64,000 nucleotides of DNA from Labilibaculum sp. (GCF_963664555.1 NZ_OY761461.1:3447769-3511768), one strand, 5' to 3'. Positions 25,873 to 36,069 are shown, numbered from the stretch's first letter. Notes: a model not told the origin generated them from the sequence alone. Numbers and translations are program-made.

Positions 25873-26715
25873 CTAAAACAACCTAAAATCTGAATGAACC
25901 TTATCTACATCTTCGTACTCATCATACCCTATGCTTGCTTGAAAAAATTCTGCATCTGGATTATTTTTAAAATAATTAGTTATTTCCTTTTCGAACTCAT
26001 AATTATAAATATTTTGTAATCCCTCTCTAACTGCCTTGGCAGGACTTCCCGCGAAAAAAGCTCCATTTTTATAATCTTTCGAATAATCCTTATTCAAAAA
26101 TGCATATCTACTAGTTACAGAATTATCTGGTACTATTGTACCTGGCATTACAGATGTATTCATAGATAACCAAACATTATTTCCAATAGTTATAGGTGCA
26201 TTTCGTTTTTTTATTTGACCTGTTATAACATCTTTAATTGAATGCATATTCGAATCTATAATAAAGCATCCCGAAGCAATTCGTGCATAATTACCAATAA
26301 TGATTCTTTCTGTTGCTTTAACTAAAACACCACTACATATCATAACATTACTCCCTACCGATAATAACGCTCCTTTCTCGACACTTAAATTTGCTCCTTT
26401 ATTAACAATTAATCCACCGACGATACTGAGAATACCATTAAGATAGATTTTTGTTGGTGTTGACGATATAGGCATTTCATCGACATCCTTTCCTAGTAAA
26501 ACCATACCAAAACGAACTTTGCTATCATCTAGCTTTATTTTCCCTTTTAAAGATAAAAATTTCGCTTTTCCTAATACTAATACTGGGAAATGATAAGCTT
26601 GCTTAAATGGGAGAAGCCTAAAATTAATATAAATTGTTTTTAAAATCCTCAAATGAATTAACAATCTTGCAACATAATAAAATGGTCTTAATATACCTTT
26701 AATTCTTTTTTTCAT
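25873..26715 (-). CDS. hexapeptide-repeat acyltransferase
   Basis: The 280-residue protein has a left-handed beta-helix built of hexapeptide repeats (about residues 90-205: INKGANLSVEKGALLSVGSN, VMICSGVLVKATERIIIGNY, ITIGNNVWLSMNTSVMPGTI). This is the fold of O- and N-acetyltransferases of the LbH superfamily. The long N-terminal region before the helix and the C-terminal tail are variable. It overlaps the flippase gene by 4 bp (ATGA). It probably acetylates a sugar of the repeat unit; it might also supply the missing PglD step for bacillosamine, but it is longer than PglD. Confidence 0.85.
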   Translation of the reverse strand: MKKRIKGILRPFYYVARLLIHLRILKTIYINFRLLPFKQAYHFPVLVLGKAKFLSLKGKIKLDDSKVRFGMVLLGKDVDEMPISSTPTKIYLNGILSIVGGLIVNKGANLSVEKGALLSVGSNVMICSGVLVKATERIIIGNYARIASGCFIIDSNMHSIKDVITGQIKKRNAPITIGNNVWLSMNTSVMPGTIVPDNSVTSRYAFLNKDYSKDYKNGAFFAGSPAKAVREGLQNIYNYEFEKEITNYFKNNPDAEFFQASIGYDEYEDVDKVHSDFRLF

Positions 26716-28187
26716 CTGTTTTTTATAAAGGTTAATATATTAATATTCATAACTGTTCTCATTTTATACTCACTATACAAAATGGATAAAATAAAAACAA
26801 TTACACCAAGTCCATATCGTAACCAAACATTAGACAAGTCTTTAATAAAAAAAGCCATTGTCGAAAATATGATAATAACGAACAACATAAATAAAACATT
26901 TTTATGAAAAACTACTCTATACATTTTCCTCATAATGATTTGTAATAACCCAAACTGCATCACTGCTGAAATAATCGTTGTAATTCCAACCCCCATAAGT
27001 CCCCAATATCTATAACCTATAATTTCAGCTATAATAGTTAGCACTCTCGTAATCGTAACATAATATACAAACACTTTTGATTTTTGCTTTGCCAATAAGA
27101 TAATTCCCATAGCATTGGAACAGATTGTTATTAAAGTCCCAAAAACAGCATAGCTCAAATAATCAATCGAAATTAAGAACTTCTCTGAATATAATAACCG
27201 AACAAACAAAGGCATTAAAAACATGAATAATACTACAAGAGGACCAATCAACATTAGTCCCACTTCTGATTGTCTATTCATTTCTTTTATTAATTTTTCA
27301 TTATCCTTATTTATAGCTGATATTCTCGGGTAGTAATCAGTAAACATTGCTGTCATAATTATACCAAAATAACCAGTAATTATTGTTGCTCCAGCTTGAA
27401 AAATTCCAACCATTTCAATATTGGAAACATTTGCTATATAACTTCTAATAATATAATCAGTAACAAAACCAAGAAAAGAAACATACATCAAAGCAATTCC
27501 CATCTTTATCATTCCGATTCCTTCTATTGCACAAATATTAAAAGAGATCGAAACTTTGTCATATTTAATTTTCCTTAAATAAAACCAAGCAAAAAAAGTA
27601 GAAGATAATGCAGATACAATCAACGATGGTACAATACCATTCATCTTAAAGAGATAGTAAAATGGAACTCCAACAACGACACCTATCACAGAACCAAGTA
27701 AGCTTGCTTTAGCTAAAGCTTTAAGCTGTCTAACCCCTTTCAATATAGCGAGTTGTCCTTCACTTAAAATATTGAGAAAAACAGCAATAGAAACCCAGAT
27801 AAAAGCTATTGTATAATCGGTATTACCAAAAGTCCATTTACTCAAATAAGAAGCAAAAACTATAGTTGCCATTGCCCCTAAAAGAGCCGTTAACCAAATA
27901 ATTCTTTTTGTTACAGATATAATCGTAGCAAATCTTAGCGGATTATTTTCGCCTTTAGCTTCTGAGATATCTCGAACAGCACTCTGTGAAATACCTAAAC
28001 CTAAGGCCGTCTTTAATATATTTATTGTTGATTGAAATAAACCAATTATCCCCATCCCTTCAGGTCCCAGCAAAATAGCTACAACTTTATTTAAACCAAC
28101 TTTTGCGAGAATATTAAACACCTGAACAAATCCAAATAGAAAGGTTGATTTAAATATACTCTTATAAGCTGAATTTTCATTTTCCAT
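26712..28187 (-). CDS. wzx: Wzx-type polysaccharide flippase
   Basis: The 491-residue protein is an integral membrane transporter of the MOP/oligosaccharidyl-lipid flippase superfamily with about 12-14 hydrophobic spans. The start SIFKSTFLFGFVQVFNILAK, LLGPEGMGIIGLFQSTINIL and the AKGENNP loop are typical of O-antigen translocases of the WzxE subgroup. It should move the undecaprenyl-linked repeat unit from the cytoplasmic to the periplasmic face for polymerisation by Wzy. Spacing to the upstream GNAT gene is 9 bp and the downstream acyltransferase overlaps by 4 bp. Confidence 0.92.
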   Translation of the reverse strand: MENENSAYKSIFKSTFLFGFVQVFNILAKVGLNKVVAILLGPEGMGIIGLFQSTINILKTALGLGISQSAVRDISEAKGENNPLRFATIISVTKRIIWLTALLGAMATIVFASYLSKWTFGNTDYTIAFIWVSIAVFLNILSEGQLAILKGVRQLKALAKASLLGSVIGVVVGVPFYYLFKMNGIVPSLIVSALSSTFFAWFYLRKIKYDKVSISFNICAIEGIGMIKMGIALMYVSFLGFVTDYIIRSYIANVSNIEMVGIFQAGATIITGYFGIIMTAMFTDYYPRISAINKDNEKLIKEMNRQSEVGLMLIGPLVVLFMFLMPLFVRLLYSEKFLISIDYLSYAVFGTLITICSNAMGIILLAKQKSKVFVYYVTITRVLTIIAEIIGYRYWGLMGVGITTIISAVMQFGLLQIIMRKMYRVVFHKNVLFMLFVIIIFSTMAFFIKDLSNVWLRYGLGVIVFILSILYSEYKMRTVMNINILTFIKNR

Positions 28188-28196
28188 TATAAATAA

Positions 28197-28694
28197 TTAA
28201 AATAAATCACCTCTATATTCCAAACAATCAATTTCCCCACTGAAATTAAATAACATTGACTTTATATCATTTTGAATTATTTTAGAATTATCATTCTTTA
28301 ATAAAATCCAGTTATACTTTTTATAAAAGTCAACTAAACTATCTTTACAAAACAAATAGGCTATTTTATTATTTGATAAAAGAAAGTTATTTAATTCCAA
28401 CAGTAATTTCTTACCGTAACCTCGTCCATTAATTTTTGAACACACATTACCAATACCGTAAGCATTTATTAATTCACTATTAATTGAAATGTGAATATCT
28501 ATTAGATTCAAATAAGCAATCAACTCATTATTTTCATATAAAAGGAAATGAATATCATTATTTTTTAAATGATTATCCATCCACTCTTCTTGACTTTCAA
28601 TACTATAAGCGCCAAAAGCAGATTTAATATTGCATATTCTCAATACTTCATCATCCGAAACATCCTGATGTTTGACAATTCTTAAATTCTGCAT
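28197..28694 (-). CDS. GNAT-family N-acetyltransferase
   Basis: The 165-residue protein has the GNAT fold with the acetyl-CoA loop NGRGYGKKLLLELNNFLLS (Q/RxxGxG/A type) at about residues 90-108 and a C-terminal strand-helix pair FCKDSLVDFYKKYNWIL. It begins on the last base of the neighbouring DegT-like gene, so the two are probably translationally coupled. The likely role is N-acetylation of the amino sugar made by that aminotransferase module. Confidence 0.85.
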   Translation of the reverse strand: MQNLRIVKHQDVSDDEVLRICNIKSAFGAYSIESQEEWMDNHLKNNDIHFLLYENNELIAYLNLIDIHISINSELINAYGIGNVCSKINGRGYGKKLLLELNNFLLSNNKIAYLFCKDSLVDFYKKYNWILLKNDNSKIIQNDIKSMLFNFSGEIDCLEYRGDLF

Positions 28695-29767
28695 TATAAT
28701 CCCATTTTTATATCATCAATCCACCATCCACATGGCAGGTTTAGTTGTTTACCTGAAAATTCATTAAGACCAATAAAATTCTGTATTCCTGTCTTGAAGA
28801 CTGAGTATAAGTCATTTCTTAAATGCATCTTCGAAGCATAATATCCTTTTTGTCGAAAATCATTTAATAAGTCATCTCTTTTATCAGAGAGAATCGTATA
28901 TGACCAATATGAAGGATTAATCTCACCTCTTAAATTTAAGACACTAATATCTCCATTATCCGAAAAATAATCCATCCAATTGATGGCATTCTGTCTCTGC
29001 TTGACATAGAGATTAGCAATATAATCCATCTGCTGAGAACCTATGTAACCAGAAAGATTATTCATCGCACAAGCATCTCCTGCGGTTGATATATCACAGA
29101 GATCCGAAATCTCTCCTAAATCATCTCTAAATTTAGATCGATCGATACCATAATCGCGCATCAAGCATGCCATATCAAATAATGCCTTATCATTAAAAGC
29201 CAATCCACCACCATCAATGGCATTGGGTAAACGTACCGGCGTAAAGGAATAACAAACGATATCCGTATTCGTATTACCTAATATTTTTCCTTTGTACTCC
29301 GCACCAAAAGATTCTGAGGCATCCTCAATCACGTAGATTCCTTTCTCTTTAGCTATTGCATTAATCTCATCGATGTATCCAGGATAGCCACTCCAATGAT
29401 AATGAATGATTGCTTTCGTTTTGGGTGTTATTTTCATTTTTACATCTTCCGGATCTAAAGAGGCTGTTAAAGGATCGATATCAGCCCATACTATTTTAGC
29501 TCCTGCATAGGCAACAGGTTGATTTGTTGCCAAACAAGCCATTGGTGAAGCAATAACCTCATCACCTTCTTGTATTCCGATTAACTTGAGTGCAAAAAAC
29601 ACAGAATTTCCAGATACCGTTAATAGGCTAGGATTACCAACAAAAGATCTTAATTTATCTTCAAATTGTCGTGTATGCACACCATAAGCTAATTGACCGG
29701 AATTCAGAATTTCATTCACCCCCTCAGAGATATTATCAGGCATGAATACTTTATATAAAGGAACCAT
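28694..29767 (-). CDS. DegT-family paralogue lacking the PLP lysine
   Basis: The 357-residue protein is clearly related to the active aminotransferase encoded directly upstream (1-bp gap): same N-terminus (VPLYKVFMPDNISEG), shared KIVWADIDP, IEDASESFGA and a matching C-terminus (MHLRNDLYSVF, LPCGWWIDD). The cofactor-lysine site reads CYSFTPVRLPNAIDGG, with Arg179 where its neighbour has Lys182, and the codon (CGT) is unambiguous. The histidine of the EDAAH motif is also replaced (EDASE). It therefore should not form the usual internal aldimine. Possible roles are a non-catalytic partner of the neighbour, or PLP chemistry without a Schiff-base lysine as in ColD-type dehydratases, which use histidine there. 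No frameshift is present. Confidence 0.85.
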   Translation of the reverse strand: MVPLYKVFMPDNISEGVNEILNSGQLAYGVHTRQFEDKLRSFVGNPSLLTVSGNSVFFALKLIGIQEGDEVIASPMACLATNQPVAYAGAKIVWADIDPLTASLDPEDVKMKITPKTKAIIHYHWSGYPGYIDEINAIAKEKGIYVIEDASESFGAEYKGKILGNTNTDIVCYSFTPVRLPNAIDGGGLAFNDKALFDMACLMRDYGIDRSKFRDDLGEISDLCDISTAGDACAMNNLSGYIGSQQMDYIANLYVKQRQNAINWMDYFSDNGDISVLNLRGEINPSYWSYTILSDKRDDLLNDFRQKGYYASKMHLRNDLYSVFKTGIQNFIGLNEFSGKQLNLPCGWWIDDIKMGL

Positions 29768-29768
29768 A

Positions 29769-30857
29769 CTACCAGCCTTTCTTTATCAAGGAAACTATCT
29801 CTTCTCTATCCTCATTTGAAACCCACCAACCACAAGGGATATGAACCCATTCCTTTTCAAAAGCATCTACATTTAGCAATTCGCATTTCGATGCCGAAAA
29901 AATTGAATGTAAATCGTTTCTTTTATGAAGTTCAGAAGCCATGACTCCATTATCCGCCATCATTTGAACAAAAGCATCACGTCGCTCTACCTTCATAGTA
30001 TAAAGCCAATAAGAAGGTTCTGAATTATCATAATACCCCATTAATTGAACCCCTGCAACATTTTGCAAAGCTTTATCAAAGTATTTTCCATTATCAATAT
30101 ACTGATCAACTATTGATTGAATTGTCTCCAATTGAACCAAACCTATAGTCGCATTTATATTGTTCATGTGATATTTATAGCCTTGAGCTTTAATATCATT
30201 TTCAAGACGGCTTACTCCTTTAGAGATACCAAACCAGCGAATCAATTTCGCTTGTTCATATTCAGCATCATCCTTTATGCAAACCATTCCTCCATCAACC
30301 GTGGTTAAATGTTTAATCGCTTGAAATGAAAAAGTGGTGTATTTGAAGTGATTCCCCAATTTCTCCCCTTCATAAGAAGCCCCTAATGCATGGGCTGCAT
30401 CTTCAATCACAGAAACACCATATTTCTTTTCAATTTCCTGAAATCGTTTAATATTAACCGGTATACCAGCATAATCAACCACCATAATGGCTTTAGTTTT
30501 ACTGGTAATCTTCCTTTCAACATCATCAGGACAAATATTACCTGTATTGGGATCGATATCGGCCCAAATGATTTTCGCACCGGTTTGTGCAATAACCGTA
30601 TTGGTCGGTTCTGCTGTAATGGGAGTTGATATCACTTCATCACCAGGCTTTACGCCCGCAAGAATTAAAGCCACATGAAGAGCGGATGAACCACTGTTCA
30701 CCGATAAACTATTCTTACAGCCAATGTATTTAGAAAACTCCATCTCAAACTGATCAACAGCTTCCCCTTGTGCAATGTAGCCCGAATACAAAATCTCCTC
30801 CAATCGAGGCATCAGAATTTCTTTGGGCGGTAATAATGTCTTTATTAATGGTATCAT
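29769..30857 (-). CDS. DegT-family PLP sugar aminotransferase
   Basis: The 362-residue enzyme is a full-length DegT/DnrJ/EryC1/StrS aminotransferase. The substrate-loop VNSGSSALHVALILAGVKPG, PLP aspartate in IEDAAHALGASYEGEKLG and catalytic Lys182 in TFSFQAIKHLTTVDGG are all intact, and the C-terminus ends in a HIPCGWWVS signature shared with its neighbour. It overlaps the CapE-type dehydratase by 4 bp (ATGA). It likely aminates the 4-keto sugar produced by that dehydratase, after which the GNAT could acetylate it. The exact product is inferred. Confidence 0.93.
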   Translation of the reverse strand: MIPLIKTLLPPKEILMPRLEEILYSGYIAQGEAVDQFEMEFSKYIGCKNSLSVNSGSSALHVALILAGVKPGDEVISTPITAEPTNTVIAQTGAKIIWADIDPNTGNICPDDVERKITSKTKAIMVVDYAGIPVNIKRFQEIEKKYGVSVIEDAAHALGASYEGEKLGNHFKYTTFSFQAIKHLTTVDGGMVCIKDDAEYEQAKLIRWFGISKGVSRLENDIKAQGYKYHMNNINATIGLVQLETIQSIVDQYIDNGKYFDKALQNVAGVQLMGYYDNSEPSYWLYTMKVERRDAFVQMMADNGVMASELHKRNDLHSIFSASKCELLNVDAFEKEWVHIPCGWWVSNEDREEIVSLIKKGW

Positions 30858-31888
30858 GCCAATTCTTTTAATGTTTCCAATCCTAATTCATCACGTACAT
30901 AATCCAAAGTAAGTAACAATTCCTTTAACTCCTGCACATTCAAACGTTTCGTATTATTCGAATTGTACTCATTATCTTTCAATTTAGGACCGTCTGTCTG
31001 TACATATTTTGTATAATTCAAATCTCTCATATCCGCAGGAACCCTATAAAAATCTTCCATGTCCTCAGCTTTCGACATTTCTTCCTTGCCACATAAAGAT
31101 TCGTACATTTTTTCACCATGTCGAGCACCTATAATTTGAATTTCAGTATCGGCATTAAATAATTCTTTTAGTGCAATCGCTAAGGTTTCAATCGTTGCTG
31201 CAGGTGCTTTTTGTACAAAAATATCCCCTGGTTCGGCATTTGCAAAAGCGAACAATACCAAATTAACCGAATCATCCAAAGACATCATGAAACGAGTCAT
31301 TTGCGGATTGGTAATGGTTAAAGGACTTCCTTCTTTAATCTGCTTGATAAATAATGGGATAATTGATCCCCTTGAACACATCACATTTCCATAACGAGTA
31401 GCACAAATAACGCCCTCATTTTCTTTCACTCTAGAATCCCTGGCCTTAGAAATAGCCATTTTCTCCATTAGAGCCTTAGTCATCCCCATAGTATTAATCG
31501 GATAAACTGCTTTATCGGTACTTAAGACAACAACACGTTTTACATTATTTCTAGCTGCCGCTTCCAAAACATTTTCAGCACCTAGTATATTGGTTTTTAC
31601 CGCTTGCATCGGATAGAATTCACAAGAAGGTACCTGCTTTAATGCACCAGCATGAAATAAATAATCGACACCTGCCATAGCGTTATTAATGCTATCAAAA
31701 TCACGAACATCTCCAATGATAAAATTTATTTTATCATTTTTGTACGCAATTCGCATATCCTCTTGTTTCTTTTCATCACGAGAATAAATACGAATTTCTT
31801 TAATGTCTGAATTAATAAAATGATTCAAAACAGCATTCCCAAAAGAACCTGTCCCTCCTGTAATCATTAATACTTTATCTTTAAACAT
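30854..31888 (-). CDS. CapE/WbjB-type UDP-GlcNAc 4,6-dehydratase (5-inverting)
   Basis: The 344-residue short-chain dehydrogenase has an N-terminal Rossmann motif MITGGTGSFGNAVL, IYSRDEKKQEDMR, the family signature HAGALKQVPSCEFYPMQAVK, catalytic STDKAVYPINTMGMTKALME, and CATRYGNVMCSRGSIIPLFI. Close relatives (CapE of Staphylococcus, WbjB/FnlA of Pseudomonas) convert UDP-GlcNAc to a 6-deoxy-4-keto L-sugar on the way to UDP-L-FucNAc. The usual next enzyme, the CapF/WbjC reductase, is absent; a DegT aminotransferase overlaps this gene instead. I use ATG 31888; an ATG at 31915 would overlap wecB by 14 bp. Confidence 0.9.
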   Translation of the reverse strand: MFKDKVLMITGGTGSFGNAVLNHFINSDIKEIRIYSRDEKKQEDMRIAYKNDKINFIIGDVRDFDSINNAMAGVDYLFHAGALKQVPSCEFYPMQAVKTNILGAENVLEAAARNNVKRVVVLSTDKAVYPINTMGMTKALMEKMAISKARDSRVKENEGVICATRYGNVMCSRGSIIPLFIKQIKEGSPLTITNPQMTRFMMSLDDSVNLVLFAFANAEPGDIFVQKAPAATIETLAIALKELFNADTEIQIIGARHGEKMYESLCGKEEMSKAEDMEDFYRVPADMRDLNYTKYVQTDGPKLKDNEYNSNNTKRLNVQELKELLLTLDYVRDELGLETLKELA

Positions 31889-31901
31889 ATTATTATTTTT
31901 T

Positions 31902-33140
31902 TTATACCAATTCATTAATTATTTTAGAACAAGCTTCCCCATCTCCATATGGATTATTAGCTTTAGCCATAGAATTGTAATAAACTTCATCATTTAATAA
32001 TGCAGCAACCTCATTAATAATTGCATCTTTATCTGTACCAACAAGTTTCACAGTACCAGCCTCAACTGCTTCGGGGCGTTCCGTAGTGTCCCGCATTACC
32101 AATACGGGCTTACCTAAGCCTGGAGCTTCTTCTTGGATTCCTCCTGAATCGGTTAGAACCAAATGAGATTGTGACATCAAGTAAACGAAAGGTAAATATT
32201 CTAAAGGCTCAATAAAATGTATATTCGAATTACACGAATTTCCTTCAATTTCAATAATGGATCCAAATACCTCTTCAATAGGTTTGCGAACGTTGGGATT
32301 CAAGTGCATTGGGTAGATAAAATCCACATCAGTATAGGTTTCTCCCAACTGTTTAATAGCATTACAAATGTTTAAGAAACCGTCACCAAAATTTTCACGA
32401 CGATGCCCTGTAATTAAAACTAATCTGCGATCTTCAATGGTGTCTAAAGAGTGCCCTTTGGTTAGAGGAGATCTATCAACTGTGGCTATGTCTCTCATCA
32501 TATAATGCTCAACAACTTCTTTTTTTAACCCACATGATAGAAGTTTTGCTTCAACTTGCTCTTTTAGGTCAGAACGATCTTTGATTTGATCCAAAACCAT
32601 ATAAAGAGCATCGATAACGGTATTACCCGTCACAAAAATATTTTCTTCCTTGATGCCTTCAGCTAACAAGTTTTTCTTACTTGTTTCGGTTGGAGAGAAG
32701 TGATAAGTAGCCAATCGACCTGTTATTTGACGGTTGGCTTCTTCCGGCCAAGGAGAGTATAAATTATGCGTTCGTAAACCCGATTCAACATGGCCAACTG
32801 GTATTTGCTGATAGAAAGCAGCCAAAGCAGAGGCAGTCGAAGTCGTTGTATCACCGTGAACCAAAACCAAATCAGGCTTCACCTCAGTCAATACATCACG
32901 CATTCCCAAAAGTACACGTGAAGTTACATCGTACAAATCCTGACCTTGTTTCATCAGATTCAGGTCATAATCAGGTTTAATCTCAAATAAATCCAAGACC
33001 TGATCCAACATCTCACGATGTTGTGCAGTTACACAAACTATAGTTTCAAATTGTTCCGGATGTTTTTGGAATTCTTTTACCAAGGGAGCCATTTTGATGG
33101 CCTCTGGGCGGGTTCCAAATACTAGCATTACTTTTTTCAT
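31902..33140 (-). CDS. wecB: UDP-GlcNAc 2-epimerase (non-hydrolysing)
   Basis: The 412-residue GT-B-fold epimerase interconverts UDP-GlcNAc and UDP-ManNAc in the cytoplasm. Diagnostic blocks are [67 protein letters not shown] and [22 protein letters not shown] 33140 is chosen because [14 protein letters not shown] is the canonical start; an in-frame ATG at 33203 would add 21 unlikely residues. It lies 69 bp downstream of wecC, and together they make UDP-ManNAcA. The epimerase may also serve a CapG/FnlC-type step with the CapE-like enzyme downstream. Confidence 0.93.
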   Translation of the reverse strand: MKKVMLVFGTRPEAIKMAPLVKEFQKHPEQFETIVCVTAQHREMLDQVLDLFEIKPDYDLNLMKQGQDLYDVTSRVLLGMRDVLTEVKPDLVLVHGDTTTSTASALAAFYQQIPVGHVESGLRTHNLYSPWPEEANRQITGRLATYHFSPTETSKKNLLAEGIKEENIFVTGNTVIDALYMVLDQIKDRSDLKEQVEAKLLSCGLKKEVVEHYMMRDIATVDRSPLTKGHSLDTIEDRRLVLITGHRRENFGDGFLNICNAIKQLGETYTDVDFIYPMHLNPNVRKPIEEVFGSIIEIEGNSCNSNIHFIEPLEYLPFVYLMSQSHLVLTDSGGIQEEAPGLGKPVLVMRDTTERPEAVEAGTVKLVGTDKDAIINEVAALLNDEVYYNSMAKANNPYGDGEACSKIINELV

Positions 33141-33209
33141 AAGAAAATTCTTATTTATTTTAAAGAAATCCTGATTTCGATAAATATCAACGCAGGATAA
33201 CAATCAAAT

Positions 33210-34427
33210 CTATTTATTAACACCACAGAAGTCAAGAATTACTTTATCTTCACCATTCTCAAGACTTTTAAATTCTTTATGCGATACTAAAAAAGCAACA
33301 ATGTCAGCCTTTTCGTAGGCTTCTTTGTAATCGGTCAATTTAAAAACATTGTGCTCTTTTACATTTGGCTCAACAATCATTATATCTGCATTATTAGAAC
33401 GTTGCATCACTTTTTGAGTAATGTATTTTGCAGGAGATTCACGTAAATCGTCAATATCCGGTTTAAAGGCCAAGCCCATCAAAGCGACCTTTGCTTGCTT
33501 ACCTGTTTTCAATTGAAACTCCAACATGGCATTATGTACTTTTTCGGCACACCAAAAAGCTTTATAGTTGTTGATTTTTCTTGCCTGCTCAATAATATTA
33601 GATTCAGCTGGGTACTCAGAAACAATAAACCAAGGGTCTACTGCAATACAATGTCCCCCTACACCACAACCTGGTTGTAAAATATTCACCCGAGGATGCT
33701 TGTTAGCCAATTTAATCAGCTCCCAAACATTAATATCTGCCTTGTCACAAATTAATGACAATTCATTAGCAAAAGCAATCTGAACATCACGCGAAGAATT
33801 TTCAGTCAGCTTACACATTTCAGCTGTTCGAGCATTCGACTTGTGCAACTCACCATTTACAAAAGAAGCATAAAAAGCACATGCCGCATCTGTTGAAGGC
33901 TCATCCACACCTCCAATAACGCGATCATTATTTACCAATTCAAAAATCACATTCCCAGGCAAAACACGTTCAGGACAATAGGCAATATGAAGCTTTCCTT
34001 TCAATTCTGGTCTTTCAGAATAAATCAAATCAGCCATTTTATCTGTAGTATGAATAGGAGATGTTGATTCAATCACATACAAATCACCCTCTTTCAACAA
34101 AGGTATAACAGCACGAGTTGCTGATTCAACAAAAGAAATATCAGGCTCATGATCACCTTTAAAAGGAGTAGGAACAACTATAAAATAAGCATCTGAAACT
34201 TCTGGCTTCAAGGCAGCTCTCAAAGAACCATTTTCAATAACGGTTTTCACCATCTTACCCAAACCAGGCTCAATAATATGGATTTCACCTCGATTAATGG
34301 TTTCAACTACGTTGGGGTTCACATCGACACCCAATACTTTAATCCCGTTATGTGCAGCAATGGTTGCTGTTGGCAAACCAATGTAACCCAAACCCATAAA
34401 ACAGGCTGTCTTTAAACTTCTAGTCAT
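33210..34427 (-). CDS. wecC: UDP-N-acetyl-D-mannosamine dehydrogenase
   Basis: The 405-residue enzyme oxidises UDP-ManNAc twice to UDP-ManNAcA with NAD+. The N-terminal ACFMGLGYIGLPTATIAAHN binds NAD; the catalytic cysteine is in QPGCGVGGHCIAVDPWFIV, and the C-terminal domain has VALMGLAFKPDIDDLRESPA. The GVGGHCI sequence distinguishes WecC-like enzymes from UDP-glucose dehydrogenase. It is 35 bp after ugd and 69 bp before wecB, forming a nucleotide-sugar block. Confidence 0.93.
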   Translation of the reverse strand: MTRSLKTACFMGLGYIGLPTATIAAHNGIKVLGVDVNPNVVETINRGEIHIIEPGLGKMVKTVIENGSLRAALKPEVSDAYFIVVPTPFKGDHEPDISFVESATRAVIPLLKEGDLYVIESTSPIHTTDKMADLIYSERPELKGKLHIAYCPERVLPGNVIFELVNNDRVIGGVDEPSTDAACAFYASFVNGELHKSNARTAEMCKLTENSSRDVQIAFANELSLICDKADINVWELIKLANKHPRVNILQPGCGVGGHCIAVDPWFIVSEYPAESNIIEQARKINNYKAFWCAEKVHNAMLEFQLKTGKQAKVALMGLAFKPDIDDLRESPAKYITQKVMQRSNNADIMIVEPNVKEHNVFKLTDYKEAYEKADIVAFLVSHKEFKSLENGEDKVILDFCGVNK

Positions 34428-34462
34428 TCTTTAATTCTTTATTCAGATTAACAAACTATTTT

Positions 34463-35917
34463 TCAATTCCCTCTTCCAATATTGTATACTTCAAAGCCAA
34501 TCTCTGCCAACTGATCTTTTACTACAATATTTCTTCCATCAAATACAAAAGCTGGTTTTAACATTTCTCTATACACTTTTTGCCAATCGTAGGTTTTGAA
34601 CTCATCCCATTCCGTAAGGATGGCGATAGCGTGAGCGTTTTGCATGGCGGTGTAGGGATCATTATGGACAGTTACCAGGCTTCGGATTTCATCCGAAGTT
34701 AATTCCGCGAATTGAGGCAAATTACACGAATGTGAATTCATGCGATTTGTTTGTAAATATTTCAGATCCGCAAAGATTTGCTCCTCTGAGACCTTAGGAT
34801 CATAAATATGAATTTCTGCCCGGTCTTGTAACAATTCGTCTGCCACGTAAATGGCTGCAGATTCACGGGTATCGTTGGTGTCTTTTTTGAATGCCCAGCC
34901 CAGGAAGGCGATTTTTTTGCCGGAAACGGTATTGAATAGGGTATCGATGATGTTTTTGGCAAAGCGGTGTTTTTGATAGTCGTTCATTTTAATTACCTGC
35001 TCCCAGTAAGCCGCCACCTCAGGCAAATTGAAATGCTGACACAGGTAAACCAGGTTTAAAATGTCTTTCTGAAAACAAGAACCACCAAAACCTACTGATG
35101 ATTTCAGGAATTTAGAACCAATACGTGAATCCGCACCAATGGCACGAGAAATCTCATCTACATCAGCTCCTGTCTTTTCACAAAGAGCAGATATGGCATT
35201 TATGGAAGAAACACGTTGTGCTAAAAAGGCATTGGCCGTTAGTTTGGACAATTCAGAAGACCATACACGAGTGGTGATAATATTTTGACGAGGCACCCAA
35301 TTTTCGTAAACAGCAACCAAAGCTTCCATAGCAGCTTGCCCTCTTTCAGTTTCCTCTCCACCAATCAAAATTCTGTCGGGCTGATGCAAATCACTGATCG
35401 CAGTTCCTTCGGCTAAAAATTCCGGACTGGATAAAATTTCGAAATTCACACCATTGCCCGTTGAATTTAAAATCGTACTCAGTGCTTCTGCCGTGCGAAC
35501 AGGAAGTGTTGATTTCTCGACGATGATCTTATCATCTTTAGAGATTCTGGCTATTTGACGGGCACACAATTCAATGTATTTTAAATCAGCGGCCATTCCT
35601 TTACCCACACCATAAGTTTTGGTCGGCGTATTTACCGAAATAAAGATCATCTGCGCTTCATCTATGGCCTGATCCACATCCGTAGAGAAAAATAAATTGC
35701 GACCACGGGCTTCTGCTACCACATCGGCTAATCCAGGCTCATAAATGGGCAGCTTATCTAAATCGGTATCGTTCCAATCAGCAATACGCTGCGCATTCAG
35801 ATCCACCACTGTCACCTTTATGTGCGGACATTTTTGAGCGATCACTGCCATGGTTGGGCCACCAACGTAACCGGCACCTATGCAGCAGATATTTTTGATT
35901 GACTTAATTCTATTCAT
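34463..35917 (-). CDS. ugd: UDP-glucose 6-dehydrogenase
   Basis: The 484-residue enzyme makes UDP-glucuronate from UDP-glucose. The start [20 protein letters not shown] is the NAD-binding motif; [20 protein letters not shown] and the catalytic cysteine block [20 protein letters not shown] are typical of the animal-like UGDH subgroup, and [20 protein letters not shown] closes the protein. ATG 35917 gives this canonical start; an upstream ATG at 35971 would add 18 residues without family support. Upstream lies a broken GxxExxY gene and no clear promoter, so it is probably cotranscribed with the wzz-like gene. Confidence 0.93.
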   Translation of the reverse strand: MNRIKSIKNICCIGAGYVGGPTMAVIAQKCPHIKVTVVDLNAQRIADWNDTDLDKLPIYEPGLADVVAEARGRNLFFSTDVDQAIDEAQMIFISVNTPTKTYGVGKGMAADLKYIELCARQIARISKDDKIIVEKSTLPVRTAEALSTILNSTGNGVNFEILSSPEFLAEGTAISDLHQPDRILIGGEETERGQAAMEALVAVYENWVPRQNIITTRVWSSELSKLTANAFLAQRVSSINAISALCEKTGADVDEISRAIGADSRIGSKFLKSSVGFGGSCFQKDILNLVYLCQHFNLPEVAAYWEQVIKMNDYQKHRFAKNIIDTLFNTVSGKKIAFLGWAFKKDTNDTRESAAIYVADELLQDRAEIHIYDPKVSEEQIFADLKYLQTNRMNSHSCNLPQFAELTSDEIRSLVTVHNDPYTAMQNAHAIAILTEWDEFKTYDWQKVYREMLKPAFVFDGRNIVVKDQLAEIGFEVYNIGRGN

Positions 35918-36036
35918 CGTTAGTAATTCTTCTATGTTGTTTATACTATACTTTATCTCTTCTAGTAACAAATTCCACGGATTAGGACGAATTCCGCTAA
36001 TGATACTTCATCACATTTCTCATGGTTAATCAGTTT

Positions 36037-36069
36037 CATTCGTGTAATTAGCTTTAATTAGCGAAATCT
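36037..36069. repeat. 33-bp bracket repeat, left copy of GxxExxY pseudogene
   Basis: It starts CATTCGTGTAATTAGC and ends TTAGCGAAATCT. It matches the right copy at 36464-36496 in 25 of 33 positions in the same orientation and belongs to the same family as the pair at 37691 and 38105. Confidence 0.75.
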
